A stretch of 64,000 nt of DNA, from positions 15,190,677 through 15,254,676 of the forward strand of contig NC_134429.1 in NCBI RefSeq assembly GCF_030867145.1, written 5' to 3'. A program made the translations under genes and the position numbers. Below the pieces are notes generated by a model. That model saw nothing but the letters and a program-made list of their open reading frames with translations. It did not search any database and was not told the origin of the DNA. This document shows positions 31,001-45,200 of the stretch, piece after piece (positions within the stretch are counted from its first letter, which is position 1; each line of letters starts with the position of its first letter). Source of the DNA: Opisthocomus hoazin (taxonomy: Eukaryota; Chordata; Aves; Opisthocomiformes; Opisthocomidae).

Positions 31001-34000
31001 GATGGGGACCCCCTGGGCAGGGGATTTTGGGGAGACAAGGGGAGTTGGCCATGCAATGACGCACCAGGATCTTTTTAAAAGCAAAATCCTTCAAGCCTCT
31101 GTTCCTGGGCGAGTCAAAGACGACAGGGAAGGTCTTGTGCGGCGCTTCCACATAGCCAAACTCCAGCTCGTCCTGTTGTGGGAAGAAGAGGAGGAAGAGG
31201 AAGGCTTCTGGCAGAGTGATAGCCATCTCGGCGAGGTATGCGGTGAGGGTGGAGCAGGAAATGGGGCAAACCTGGCAAAGCCCAGCTGTTGCCCTTAAGC
31301 TGCCTTGCCCTCCCAGGAGGTGACACAACATCCGGCACCACGGCGCCGGGCACCAGTCACTCCCGGGGATGCAACACATGGCCACAACGGGCAGGGAAGC
31401 AGGGCGCACATGGCAGGGGCAGCCAGCATACGCCGTGTCCTCCTGGCGATGCACTGTGGGGTCCCTCTTGCAATGGAGACCCTCCTGCAATGCTCCATGA
31501 GGTCCCTCGTGCAATGGGGTCCTCTCTTGCCATGTCACATGGGGTCCCTTTTGCAGTGGGGACCCCCTTGCAAAGCCCCACAGGTTTGCTCTTGTAATGG
31601 GGTCCCTTCTTGCAATGCCTCCATTAGGTCTCTCTTGTAATGGGACCTCTCTTGTGACATCCCGTGGGGTCTCTCTTGCAATGGGCTACCTCTTGCAATG
31701 ACCCGTTGAGTCCATGGACAGCATGCCTGTCTGTGCTGGCTGCCACCACCAGCAGCATTTCCCTGCGCTTTAGTTCACGGTTGCCTGGTTCACCTCTTAG
31801 CACCTAGGTGCTTTCCCAAGCAGCTCAGCTAGTCCCTCCCACAGGATCACAGAATGGTCAGGGTTAGAAGGGCCCTCTGTAGATTATCCAGTCCAACCCC
31901 CCTGCCCAAGCAGGGTCACCCAGAGCAGGCTGCACAGCACCGCAGCCAGGCAGGGCTGGAACATCTCCAGAGAAGGAGACTCCACAGCCTCCCTGGGCAG
32001 CCTGGGCTCCGTCACCCTCAGACGGAAGAAGTTCTTCCTCATGTTCAGACGAAACTTCCTCTGCTTCAGTTTGTGCCCATTGTCCCTTGTCCTGTCGCTG
32101 GGCACCACTGAACAGAGTCTGGCCCCATCCTCCTGACCCCCACCCTGCAGATATTTAGAGGCATTTCTAAGGTCCCCTCGCAGCCTTCTCTTCTCCAGGC
32201 TGAACAAGCCCAGCTCCCTCAGCCTTTCCTCGCAGGAGAGATGCTCCAGTCCCCTCCTCATCCTCGTAGCCCTCTGCTGGACTCTCTCCAGCAGCTCCTC
32301 CTCTTTCTTGAACTGGGGAGCCCAGAACTAGACACAGTACCCCCTCAATAGGGCAGAGTAGAGGGGGAGGAGAACCTCCCTCGCCCTGCTGGCCACACTC
32401 TTCCTAATGCACTCCAGGAGACCATTGGCCTTCTTGGCAACCAGGGCACACTGCTGGCTCATGGTCAACCTGTCATCCCAGGGGTGTCAGCAATGGGGGT
32501 GACAAACTATGTGCCCCAGGAGCCTGTAAGGGACCAAGAGAGCTATGTATCAAGGAGAGCATTGGTTGATGACCTGGATCCAGCGGTCACTGCGGGTGTC
32601 CACCTCTGAGCAGATGGTCAGCTTGCAGTTGGCTTTCTTCAGCAGGACCTGGAGGCCTTGCAGAAAGACTTCGTTGGGCTCCGAGCCCCGCTGGATGCTG
32701 CAGGGAGAGGAAGGAGCGAACACTGCAAGGGGGGATCACGAGAATCCCCACTGTGCAGCCCATTCCTCATTCCTAAATGCACTGGGTAATAGTCCTGCAT
32801 GAGGTTAGACCCTGGAGAGGGTCCTCCAGCCTTTCCTTGAGGTTGCAATGACTGCAACAGTACCAGTGGGCTCCCTACACAAATACAACCTCCAGTATAG
32901 CATGCATAAAGCCTGGCTCACACTATAGCTGCTATGTAGCAAGGAAGGGTCAACAGCTCTTCCTTGGAGAGACACCCAAGGCAGAAGAGTGATCGGTTGA
33001 TATCCCTCCTACCTGCAGACAAAAACCTCCACAGGCTGCTGGGTGTTGGGTGTCATTATCCAGGGCGCCACGCGGAAAACCACCGTATCCGTGAAAATTG
33101 GGGTGCCTGGCGCATTCTGTGAGGGATAGAAACACCAGGGAGCAGTGGTTGAAAGCCCCACCATTGGAGGACTTTGCAGGGGATGGGGCAAACCCCACGT
33201 ACCTTATGGGGGACCTCCAGCAAGCTGGCACTGAAGGAAACCAACCCGGAGAAGCCCACATCAGGAAAAGCCAACCCTTCAACGTAGAAGGTATTTTCTC
33301 CACTGCCGATGTGGTCCAGCACGTAGGAAAGCTTGTTCGGCCCCAACACGGGTTTGTAGTGGGTGTATGAGTCACTCCCTGGAGAAACACCGAAATACCC
33401 AACCCAAGGCGGGGTGACCAACCTGTCCACCGGCTGGAAGGAGGCACCAGCAAGGAGGTGGCTGATGCCAGCATGGTTTGCAGAAGTGCGGGTGTGCCTC
33501 CTCTTCTCTGGGTAACACACTATCTTTCTCGTACAACGAGGACTCTATACCCTCAGGTCCAACCCTTTCAAGGTGCGTGGCTCGAGTTAAACATCTAATG
33601 ATATACTTGGGTTCCCTGACCTGATTTTCCACGGGGAGCTGCTGGGGATCCAGCTGCCGGGGTGTTCAAAGGCAAAACGCGCTGCCTGACGAGATGGGCT
33701 GCTTTGGCGGCTGGGTCATTGCCCGCACTGAAAAGGTGCTGGGAGCCACGTGGGGGTTATCCACCCCGTGGAAATGTCAACATTTCAGCAATCCCAGTGA
33801 GAAAAGCCTTTTTTTATCCTTTTACCCTCGATTTTTCCTGTGTAACCCATCTTCTACAACAGCAGAGGAGCTTTGGGGATAAACGAGCAACTGGAGGTGC
33901 CCAGCCCTTAGCCATGGTGAACAGAAAAATGAGGATTCACCCACCTTGAGGTCATGCACAGAAAAAGGAAGAAATACTCACGGATAGCATGGAAAACCCG

Positions 34001-37000
34001 CACTTTATCCGCATCCGACTCAGAGATGTGCAGGACCACCTGGTACTCAGCAAAGATAGCGCTGGGACCTTGAGTCCGCAGCAGCATGACGGACATGTCC
34101 TGAAGGTCTATGATGAGGAAAAAGATGGACGGAGGGGATGTGGAGAGAGGAGATGGAGGTGTTGCACTTGGGAAACACCCTGGTGAGACCTTTTGGGTCT
34201 CGGTCTGCGGATGACACCCTACCTGCTGTGGTCCGTATGTCCACCTGACCACTGTCTGTGACCCCCGCACTGGGGCTGTCCCGGTCGCAGTTGACCAGCA
34301 GCACAGCACCTTGCCCATCCGGACCCCATGTCCACTTGGCCTGGAGGAAAAGGACCCAAAGGGGATGGGAGCAAGACTTCTCCCATTCCAGCCTCCTTGC
34401 AGACTGGGGAAAATCCCACAGCCACGCTTGGAGGACAACCCACACGATGCAGTCAAGGCTGCCGGGGAGAGAGCAGAGATGATTTCAAGCCACTTAATTT
34501 CCTAACCTCAGCTTCTAGCAGGGCCAGCAAAGACTATTTCAAACAGATGTTATCTTCCAACAAGCCGGAAAGTATCTGCCAGGCCTCACCTGGACAATAC
34601 TATGCCATTTCTAGAAATGCATCTCATCTTGATGTACAATTTGTGCTGCCGAGCAGGCTGTAGCTAATTTCCTGGGTGTAAGAGCTTGGGTGTACGCAGA
34701 TTTATTGCCAAAGGGGTAAATCTCTTGCTGTTTGCAAAACTTGCATCTGACTCATTTAGTGGCATGTTTCAAGTTCAAAAATGAAAAAAAAGAGAAGAAA
34801 AGAAAGCAGAAAAAAAAGAAATAAAGAAAAGAAAGCAGAGTATTTTGTCCTATGTGATCCTTGAGGCTGGACTGGAGAGGCAGGAGATGTTGGCACAGAA
34901 TAAGAAAGTAAAGTCTTTCCCTCCTCAATTAGTAGGTTGAGAATTCGCCACATTATTTTCCCTAATTCAGACACTAGCAACACCACCCAAGTCCCTCTCC
35001 CTCCTGGAGATTTTTAGGGAAGGGAATGCAAACAGGTACACCCTACGCTGACCCTCTGTATGTTGCCTACAGCAAAGCTTCTCATTACCTTGTCCTTCCC
35101 TTTGCTCTTCACTCTGCCATTACGGTTCAAGTCCACGTCCAGGGATATATCTGAAACATCAAGAGAGAAGGAAGCCACTGGCAGGGGAATGAGCTCTTGA
35201 TGGCATTTTGGGCTCATCCTTGGCACTAGCCATGAGTGACCCAACACCAACCCCACCTTCATGCCCCAAAGCTGCTCCAGACCCATCATCTCCAACAAAA
35301 TGCCAATGAGAAAGTCAGCCCGATGGCTTTTTCAGGGCTTGCCCCCTTTGCTCTCCAGCTATCTTCTCCCATCTCGGTTCCCCCAGCAGGAACATACCCA
35401 CTTTGTGGCATATTTTGTGTTTTCACCAATTTCAAATGTTTTTTAAGAAGCTGAAACATGGTGGGGGCATGAAAGTGTTTCCACCATGGGAGAGCACACA
35501 CCTAAATAATTACTAGGGTTGATGCAATGTTTGAGAATAACTTTCCTTTAAATAGCCATTCTTGGCCCAAATCTCTGCCTCTGCCGCAATAAAGCGTTTA
35601 CCAGCAACCTCATCTAAACCCTACCTAAATCTGCACTAAGCCTATCTTAATACAGATACTCCTCCAAATGGGATACACGGCGTGCAGAAAACACAGGCAC
35701 TGAAGCAGAGATTGTCCTTCTTGATGCAGAGAGGAGGATGTGGAGAACCTGGAAATGAAGCCCTATATCTAAGTGAGCGAAGAGCATTTGTAAGGTAAAA
35801 GCCCTAGCAGACGGTGGTGGCCCCAGATGGCTCCAGTGGAGCCCATCAGTCGTGGGATGTGGGAAACCATTAGCCTCTTTGGGTGCAATTTTGGGAGGCA
35901 TATGCATCACTTAAGGACACAGGTCTCACTGTCATGTGAACACTTTAGAAAATCCCAAATTTAGGGTAATTAATCCATCCAAGTGGAAGGCTCTGCATCC
36001 AGACTGGTTGTCTAGACTCCCTTTGTAGTCAGCAGAGGAAAATAGGCATTTCAAGGAAATGATTCATCTTATCCTAAACTTCTAAAATAGGTCAGACAAC
36101 TACACTTTGGTGCCTATTTCTCTCCACTAGCTGCAATGGAGGTCGAGGAGCGGACGCCATCAAAAGTTGGGTGAGATGGACTCCTTCGGATCCTCTTCCG
36201 CCAATGCAATGGTCTTGGCAAGCAGATGAGGATGCTTGGTGTGTGCGCTGGGTGGGGACACGGCCCAGCCTGTGTCTTTTTTGCACCATATAAGGTAGCA
36301 TAATAACATTTTAATTATTTCCCTCTTGCTTGTCAGCATCAGTCAACACCCAAACCTTCATTGCACATCACAGATGGGCAGCCCGCGCCCCCCACTTAAC
36401 TCCTATCCCATGAACCCAACCAGATCTTGGCATCCAAAAGGGTTGGCCGGCTTTGAACAAGCATTGCTGTAATACCTACCTACGCAAGTGAGGTACAACC
36501 AAGCCACCGAAAGCTCATTGCCTTCCCGTCCATAGTATGAAATCTTAACCTGTGAAGACAACACCAGATCATGACCCAAGTCCCATGTCCTGTCATGCTG
36601 AGTAGATCTTTCCAGTCATTGGGTTGACCAACAAACGCTATACAACAAGCTCTTGGAGGGTTCATCCAAGCCATTCTCCATTAATCATAGTTCAGCCGAA
36701 CCATTTCTGCCTGCTTCAGCATAAAAACAGGCAGAGAAAAAGCCAAGGTTGGAGTGTTTTTGCTGCCTGGCATGGAGTTCCTGACACCGGCTTTTGCAAC
36801 CACTGCTATCTCATCTTTATGGCACAAAATGTGGTCTCATTCTCCTTCTTAGTTTCATTTTTCATACATGATAATTACAATTACAATTGTGTTTAAGTCT
36901 GAGTTTGCTCCATGAAAATAAGTCTGATGTCAGCATTACTTAGAAATACTCAAGCCTGCCCTTAATACTCCCTTCTTTCCTAGGAAGCTTGACTTATTTT

Positions 37001-39156
37001 TTGAGTTTCAGTGCACAAAAAGCAACTAACCTTATTGTCATTGACGGTCCTGCTGGTGACATCAACAGTCACTACAACCTCTATATCAGGATCCAGAGGC
37101 CATCTGGAGTTAAACATGGGTTTTGTTATGGGACTGTGGATGATGTGGACCATAACCGCGGAGGTGGCATGGACATCAAATGACGTGGCACCTTTGGGGG
37201 TAGATCTGAAACAGAGAGCAGCGTTGGGTTATAGACCAAGTTGTCCCTCCTGTTCTCCTCTGTGGAGCCAAATACTTGAACCTGGAATTAAAATCCAGCC
37301 ATAACTGGGTGGAAAGGACTCAGAAACCATCTTTGGGTGATGAAACGCGTCATCTGAATTTTATATGTATTATCTCTGTGGTGGTGTTGAGCAAGCAGAG
37401 CTCCCACTGGAGCTTCAGCACGTCCTTCCGTGGTTAAGTCTAGACTGTGAATCACTGAAGTTTGGGCATCCAAACTCCCTCCACAACAGTAAGAGAACCC
37501 CCAAAATTTCAGCATTCCACAATAAAACCCTGATAAAGAGCCAGGACATTTTGTCATGTCAGCCATCCAGGGAGATGGTTATCGCAGGACCATACCCTGA
37601 CCCAAGAGATGCCCAAACTGGAGCAGAGCCCGCACCCCACCTGCATGACATCCCTCACCTTTGAAGTGCTGCCTACCCACTCATTACAGCCCCGGCACCT
37701 CCATCCCAGGAGCATGAGTGCTCCAACCTGTCTGCCGTCGGGAGCCAGCCTCCCCGGCCACACGTGAAATGGGACAAGGTGGTAAATCTTAACACCAAGA
37801 ACAAAGAAAAAAAACCAACACAGAAGAGATTTATTCCCAGTGTTGCTCTTGGCATTGCATCCCTGGTGCCTGCAGCGGCTTGTAAGGGGAGATTAAAGTT
37901 TCATCTCGCTTGTCACCCTTCATATTTAACATCGTGCAACATCAAAAATCCACCTGCACGCTGTTGCACACTATGACTTCTCAAATTTGGGTCTACTTGC
38001 TCTGATTTTACATCCCTCACACCTCAGCATGGCCACTGGATTCCCACCGTGCTCCATTTTCTGCTCCAAAACAGACCAAACCACCGTCAAAGCTTGATGC
38101 ATCCATCACCAAGTTTCCCCCAGTCAGTGCCCTCCAGGAACAAAATTATCCGATTTTTTCACTTGAAAGAACATCCGCTATCTGCTTTTTTAGACCAAAG
38201 CTCAGATTTTGCTACTGAAGAGCCAAATCAGCCCATTTTGGGGCTTAGGCCCCATGTTTAAACGGGACTGAGCTTGCTTTGAGTCCAAATCCAGAAAAGA
38301 ACCCTGCAATTAATAGTTTTCATACATTCCCATCTGGTTGAGGGGAAAAAGAATACTTTTTTAGCTCAATTTGAAGCCTTTTGGGGGGACGATGGCATAT
38401 CCTGGCCCAGCTCCAACACACAGCCCCAATAATTGCCCCAGATGAGATCCCAACCAGCTTGTCCTGTAGTCTCTATCATTATAAACGTGATTTATTAAAT
38501 AATGACAACGTAACAGCAGGGTAAATACAGCCTTGTATCTGACCAATAAAGCAACCCCCATATTTAACGCCAGAAAAATCTCCTTTTGTGAAACTGCCCG
38601 TGCAAATCCCACTGGTGGATTTTTTCTGCCTGAGCCACACATTTTATTCTTTACCCTGTTTTAGCTCCAGCCAAGTTGCTCGTCTTGAATTGCTCTTGCC
38701 TAATGTTTTCACAGCCAGAAATAGATCCCGCTTAGCCAGGGTGTGCATGGGTTTTGCTGCAAATAGGCATGGCTCGGCTACGCTTCGACGCCTCACGTTT
38801 GCCAGAACCAACGTCCCTCCTTTGGGTGCAGCTCCCCATGTGACAACGTCGCCTAAAACAGACCCAGCAGGACATGTACCCCGTGCACCGAACAAGCTCG
38901 CCAAATTCTTAGGTGAACTCACGATGTGGGCTCAAAATGAGCTCTGATTTCCCCCCTAGTACCCATTTCTCCTCCACATGAAGAGCAAAAACTCTGTTGA
39001 GCACCCCCAGAACCCACCAAGACCCTATGGAAAATATTGAGGGTACCCCAATCCCAAGCCTTACCGGCGCGTGTCGAGGAAGACCTCGGTACCCAACACA
39101 CAGACGCTGTAGCTGGCATGGCTGGTAGACATCTGCACAATGTGACGTTGGGGCAT
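28063..39156 (-). CDS. PADI1: PADI1, protein-arginine deiminase type 1
   Basis: This is a calcium-dependent peptidyl-arginine deiminase; in mammals type 1 acts mainly in skin on keratin and filaggrin. Exons 1-16 are 39065-39156, 37031-37205, 36480-36549, 35089-35150, 34223-34340, 33982-34107, 33203-33378, 33013-33116, 32574-32697, 31065-31172, 30829-30980, 29573-29717, 29186-29279, 29011-29090, 28404-28529 and 28063-28296. They encode 661 aa (human 663). The protein starts [10 protein letters not shown]. Landmarks are [12 protein letters not shown] (calcium-site region), [10 protein letters not shown] with Asp350, [11 protein letters not shown] with His470 and Asp472, and [11 protein letters not shown] with Cys643. 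Exon 9 is 12 nt longer than in the neighbours, as in human PADI1, and its donor (GTCATC) is weak. Intron 9 holds a CR1 fragment. The type name follows from position beside PADI2 and from the exon 9 length. Confidence 0.93.
29876..30073. repeat. AT-rich (TATATT)n tract in PADI1 intron 11
   Basis: About 200 bp of ATATATTAATATAT-type sequence with very little G or C, between PADI1 exons 12 and 11. It appears to be a simple-sequence expansion. Confidence 0.85.
31430..31710 (+). repeat. Short minisatellite in PADI1 intron 9
   Basis: Degenerate tandem copies of a roughly 25-30 bp unit such as GGGGTCCCTCTTGCAATG, repeated about ten times with substitutions. It lies between exon 10 and the CR1 fragment. 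Confidence 0.8.
31843..32488 (-). mobile_element. CR1 LINE 3' fragment in PADI1 intron 9
   Basis: The left edge (GATCACAGAATGGTCAGGGTT) is the CR1 3' end. The minus strand encodes a shorter and more diverged part of the CR1 reverse-transcriptase C-terminus. It runs in the same direction as PADI1, so it is a sense insertion within the intron. It has small internal gaps relative to the other two copies. Confidence 0.93.
37206..39064. other. PADI1 intron 1
   Basis: About 1.86 kb without recognisable exon, repeat or RNA gene. Confidence 0.5.
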
Positions 39157-39228
39157 GATGTGCCGGAGACGGCAGCCGCATGTGAAGGAAGCTGCTGCCT
39201 GGCGGTGTAGGTAAACCAGCACGACTGG

Positions 39229-39236
39229 ATTAAAAG
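39229..39236 (-). promoter_or_regulatory. Degraded TATA-like element of PADI1
   Basis: The minus strand reads CTTTTAAT about 75 bp upstream of the PADI1 ATG, followed by CCAGTCGTGCTGG. The PADI3 promoter reads CTTTATAAACC followed by CCCTCGTGCCA. The shared framework suggests both descend from one promoter; the PADI1 version departs from the TATAAA consensus. Confidence 0.45.
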
Positions 39237-42200
39237 GCAGGGGAACTAAACTCCTCCTTCCCTCGATGACGGGGTTTAGCCAGGGGACCCTGCCGTCTCC
39301 ACCTCCACCACCCAGCAAGCTGCCGCCCCGCTCGGGGAGATGCAGGTGATAAGGCAGCCCCCGGGGGGGCCGGGCAGCTCCAGGGAGGGGACATGGGGCG
39401 GAGGGGCAGGACAGGGTGGGTGACACCCAGCCCTGCCCAGGGATGCTTGGCAGCGAGCTCTTTTGGGGCTTATTCTCACCTTTTTATTCCCTTATAGCTC
39501 CATATAAGGACTCCAAAGCTTAATGCATTAAACATTTCAACTCCTCCTGTTGCACAATGTGGTTGTTTAGAGTTATTACAATATATGGTATCATTAAAAT
39601 AAAACATTTTTTTTTAAAATGACCCAAATTTTCCATCTAGGCTCTCTGCTGGTGACTCACAGCCTCGGCTACCCCATTAGGGCAATGCCCGAATAAAGCC
39701 TGACAGAAGGAAATATTTGTTCAGGTCGGTCCTTCCCATCGTAACAACTCCCGAGAAGCGCGACGGGCAGAAACAAGCGCAGGGAAAACTGGTTATTTAG
39801 CAGGCAGGGAAGAGGAAAACAAACAAACAACAACAAAAGGCTTTCAGTGGAAATTAAAAGTTCTCAATGTTTCGCTTGGACATGGCGTTTCGGGGGAATA
39901 GGTTTGGTTTTTTTGTGCATGCAGCAAAGCTCCCATGGGAAACATCCTCATTGCTGGAAGATGTCATGTACTGGAAATAGCCATCTCTCTCCGGGCCATC
40001 ACAGGAGGCTTCGCCTGCCTGCGAAGAGGGAAACCGGGTGAGGCTAATCCTGCTGAAGTCAGGCAGGAGGTCTCCACTGCACTCGGGGATGGAGGTGGCA
40101 GTTAAGATGGAGGAGAAAGGCAGCATGGGGATAGAGAGCACAACGACAGCCCCATTGCTGCAAGGTTCATCCTCATAGCACGCAGGACACGGGATGACAT
40201 GGTCCCTGTTCCCACAGGGTGTTAGCGATGCAAGGGGCAGGAGAGGGCTGGAGCCAGAAGAAACCTGGTTTCGCGAGCAACAGGACCCCTTGCAAGCCAA
40301 AAAGGTCAAAGCAAGCTCGGTGGAGCTAGAAGGACCGGTCCCCACCACTGCACCGAGCCATACGTCCTCAGCCGGAGGAGCAGCAACCTATGCGCACCTT
40401 CCCCTGCAAGATCAAACCAGCTGCTTTAAACGTCTCCCAGCCAGTCTACATTAAAGGCCTCCTTCCGACTTTAATTGCAGCAGGAAAAAAAAACCAGCAG
40501 CACCGTGTCTTGTACACAAGCACGGCTTTAATAAGATCATGGGAGCCTGCTGGGGTGGCCAGGATGCCCGAGTGGGGAACACTAGGGGCATTTCCAGGCC
40601 CTCGCCTTCCTCGAGATTTTAGCTAAAATCCCGTTTCCCGAAACCCAGCATGAGCCAAACTCCTGATATCCAGAGAGCTGTGAATTTTGTTGGCTCCTGA
40701 GCCCTCCCGGGAGAGCACAAGCTTCCACACGCAGCTAAACCCCTTCAAACTTGGGTGATGCAGAACTGGCATGGTGGGCAAAGAGCTCGCTGCATCCTCT
40801 GAGGAAGAGTCTGGCCAAGGTAGCATCTTTAGTAAAGAGAGCCGCAAGTTGGATTCCCCACTCGTGGCTGCTGGTCACACTGGTTTGGACTGGGCACAGT
40901 GCTGAGCTTGCTGCCTGCTGTGATTTTAGCATCGTATCCTGCTCAGCTGGTTTGAGCCCTGTGCCGGACAGGGAACACACCTTAATCCCCACGGGGTCAG
41001 GCTGGTATGGTCTATAATCTGGAGGGAGGAGGAGGATGGTGGTTTGGGGCTCCCAGCAAGCGTGAGGGCTACAGCAGAGGGTTTGAGAACATGTGCTTCT
41101 CCAAACCCAGTCGGCATCACCCGCCTCCAGAACGGATGGAGACACAGTGCCGAAACCTCATCTTCATTTTCGGTTTGGGGTTTTTTTTTCGGCAAGTTTA
41201 GTCACAGCGCATTTTGAGCTGCCACGGTCACTGCGGATGCTCGCTCAAGCCCAAAACACCTCGTCTTCATTGGGTGGTACCTACACTCACCTCTCCTTCC
41301 TCCTCCACCTGCTATTAGCACCGACATGCCCGTGCAGAGGAAGAATGACCATTTTAAGTCGTCTGGCCCATTCAGAGCTGAGTGTTTCTTCCTAATAACA
41401 CCTTGTCCTGAGAAATTGCTATTAAGATCCCACGTGCGTGACGGATGGGATCCCGCCTTTCCATTAGATTGAGTGAGCTTGGTCAGCCTTGGTTTTTGGG
41501 GCTCGCTTCACCTTTTTCCCTATTTCAGCCTGCTTCTAGCCACGATGGAGCAAGACCCGACTCCCCAGTGCTCCCCCAGGAACCCCACTAATAGCCCAGA
41601 CTCCCTCAGGGCATTTCTTCTCACCCATCCTGCACCGCCACTCTATCAAGGAAAGTTTGATAATCTCCCCAAGCCGATAATTACACCTTATTTATTACTC
41701 GGCATGCGTAATTGCAGGCAGGAACTTTTAAGAGCCATGTCAGCCTAATTATTTGCAGTAGGGTAAGGCATCAAACCAGTTATCAAGTTCCGCTCCGGTT
41801 TGCGTGAGGGTTCATTTTCTTTGGGTGCGCAGCTGTAACAGCACAGCAGGAGCATCCTAGGCTGGTGCTAAGTCCCCACCCAGGGACCTGCCTTCCCCAT
41901 CCTACTTGGAAGCCAGGGAAGAAGGGTGGGAGTCTGGTTTGGACCAGTAAAAAATGCTTTGAAAGCCAGTAAAACCCAAGGGAGGTTGGTCCCCATTCTG
42001 GTAAAACATCTGTGGCCAGGACTTGTCAGAGCTGGCTTTGCAACTGCCTTCTCCCGGGTGAGAAAACACCAAAAATCCCACTCCATCCTTTCTTGTCCAC
42101 AAAATAAAGGCACCTGCTTGCTGGGAGACTTCATACCTGGCAATCTAAGAGCAAAGCACCCCATAAAACTGCTTTTTCCCCCGGGGATGGAGCCATGCAC

Positions 42201-45200
42201 ACACCCCACTCTTGCCCTGCCCATGCTCTCCCCCGACTTTGCATTAAATTCCCTGCCCTATAAATATCTCCCTCGCTAGGAGAGCAATAAAGCCACCGGT
42301 GGGCTCAGCTTCCCCCAAGCTCCTTCATCCTCACCAGTGGGTTGGGTTCGCCTCCTCGAAGCTGCCTGCCCCTTCCAAAATAAAGCCAGCATGGGCAGGA
42401 ACAGGCAGGAATGGGCAGCGCCTCGTGGCTCGATTGGGATGGGCACCTGTTTGCACCTCCTAAACGTGAAAGGTCAGCTTGAAAGGACTCCGTGGGGGGA
42501 ACATTGCCCTCCTACTCTTTGCAATAAGGCACGTGCCTGCAGTAAGGGAGCTAAAAAACTACCCCAAAACCCCTCACCAGGCACCCATGGAGCTTAAAAT
42601 CCCCTTGCACCCACCTGCTCGGTCCTCCCCGGGGAGGAGATGCTGCGTGATGTGCACGTGAAAATCCTCAGGAATCAGCTGCCCGGTGTTGTCTGCAAGC
42701 TCCAGCACTGGGATCTGTTCCCAGGTCCTCGAAATTAGGGCAGGCAGAGATCCATTGGCAGCGGGGATGTTTATGCAGAACAGCTCCTAATCTGGCAGAT
42801 CTGCTTTTTAAAAAAAACAGAGAACCCTTCTGACTAGATTGACTGTAGCCACAAAACCACGAGCCTCCAGACATCTACCTGTGTGTATGTATACACGTCT
42901 ATGTATACGTCCCGTGATGGCTTACCAAGTCTGATCTACCACCTGATAGCACAGAGCAGAGCCTGCACCACGAATAGCACTTTTGCCTCCTGAAAATTCC
43001 TATTCTTGCAAGATAAACCAAGGTTTAGCAACTGGTGGGAGGAATCACCCAAGCGATGAGGATGGGTAGGTCCTTGCGCTTGTCCCCAGCACAGTACACA
43101 GGTACGGTGAGGATGCCTTCAAGGCCTCTTAGGTACAATTGTCCCTCTCCTTCCTCCTCAAACAGAGGCATTGCAAGGGGCGGGTGCTTTGCCAAAGCCT
43201 CCCCAAGAAGGATTTAATATTTTCCCCACTGCAAACATTGCTGCGGTGGCTCTGTATGGACCCCCAGGCTTGCAAAGACCCCAAAAAGCTTGCAAAGAAT
43301 CTGCATGTCTTGTGAAGAACCCCAAAGGTTTTCAAAGTCTCCAGGAAGCTTACAAAGACCCCAGAAGGCCTGCAAAGACCAAACTTATTTTCCAAAAACT
43401 CCAGGAAGCTTGCAAAGACTGCATCCTTCTTCCATACTGATGCCTCAAACACAGGGACTGGTGCGGTGGCAGGGAAACGGGCTCTACCAGCCCCTTGGGC
43501 AGCCAGGGCCACACAGAAAACCCCAGGACAACGCAAAAATCCCCAGAGCCACCAGGGTTTCAACCCAATATTTGCTAGCAGGTCACACTTGCTCCTAAGG
43601 GCCGATAGGTTTCCTTCTGCCTGGCAAGCACCATGAGCTTTTACCCATGCCAGAACCATCATGCCAGCTGGACCATGGGAAATATAAATACATTTATATT
43701 TTTATATATATATAAGTATGAAACAAACCCCATAACCAGCTAGAAATACTCCTGCTGATTCTAAAAATCACAAGTGACGCGGTGACCTTGGGGTCTTCCT
43801 GTAAGATGGGAGGGATTTGGGGATGCGGATTCGTTTGAAGAAAAGGAGGATTTAAACAGCCTGTGTTTTCCTTGCTGACAACTGAAACACTAAATCCTCA
43901 GGCGCAGGAATTGGGAAGTGAAAATGGTAAAAGAGAAGCTGCTTTTTGCTCATTTTCTTCCAGAATGATGGATTTATACCTTTATGCCCCCAGTCCACAG
44001 GTGCCAGGAGAGCGCAGAGAAGTGAGCCCACCCCAGCCCATCTGACGCCAGCTGCTGGCTCTGCTTTGGGGTAAAAAGAGGGAAAATAAGTCTCATATAG
44101 CACTGGAGAACAGAGCTTGCTTGTGCAAACACAAGTTCTGCTTCTCCCCCCCTTAAATTATTCTCTCTCTGGTTCCTCTTTCACCAGCGTTTCTTACTAC
44201 TGGTGGTTTAAACAGACAGAGGTTAAATAGATAAGTCATGACGCTTCTCAGAAGGAGGAGCACTTTCCGGCCCAGGCCAGCATCTAAACCATTTGTCATT
44301 TAACCCAAGTCCCCATTACGTTCTGCACAGCAGCGGTGCTGCCTGGACCACAATGCTTTACAAATGCCACAGTCCAGTGCCACAGTGGTTTATATTTTCT
44401 TATATTCTTATCGGACATCATCTACGGCCTTTAATAAAATCTCCCCATTACCATAAATCTCATTTTTGCATGTGCAGAAAAGCAGCAAAACCACCTCTTT
44501 TTTATTCCTAGGAGTGTACTCTGCAACGCAAAGCCCTCGGCCACATTTGCTCAGGTCACAGCAAAATAAAACAGGATCTGCTTCAGATGGGAAACTGGAT
44601 GTGAGCTTGTTTCCTACACCCCAGCCACAAAAGGAATAGAAAGCTAAAAAATAAAAGCCCAAAAGGGATATAAATAGGCAACATCAACCTGAATGTTTCT
44701 GCTTCTCACTAATTGCTTGTGGCTTCTAAAATCTGGGGCAGAAGGTTGGTTTTCAGCATGAATATTTAGCGTGATGTTAACAAATAATGCAAACGCCTGC
44801 GTGGGCAGCAATTGCTCCTGACATGCTCTGCTGCGGTGCAGGGTGGCAAGCGGCAGGTTCACTGTGCGAAACCACCTCCAATTTCCCCTCATCGGCAACT
44901 GGCTCCTCAGCTTCCCTTTGAAAATCAGCAGGGGAAAAAAAAAAAAAAAGAAAAACGAAAACAACAAAACCCAGAAAATCCTGCTCTAGCCTGGGTGCTG
45001 GGAAGTTGTATTTCTTCCTCCCAAGAGCAGCCAGTGATTTTCCCTAGAGAGCAGAAAAGAATGGATACCCCATGGATGCAAACGCCAGCAGAAACCCAAA
45101 GCACTGCAAAATCACCTCCCTGTTGGGCTGCTCATCCCCATTTGGTGTCAGAGAGATGCTGGATGGACAGGGAGTTGGGGACAGCTGGGGGAGCTCCTTG

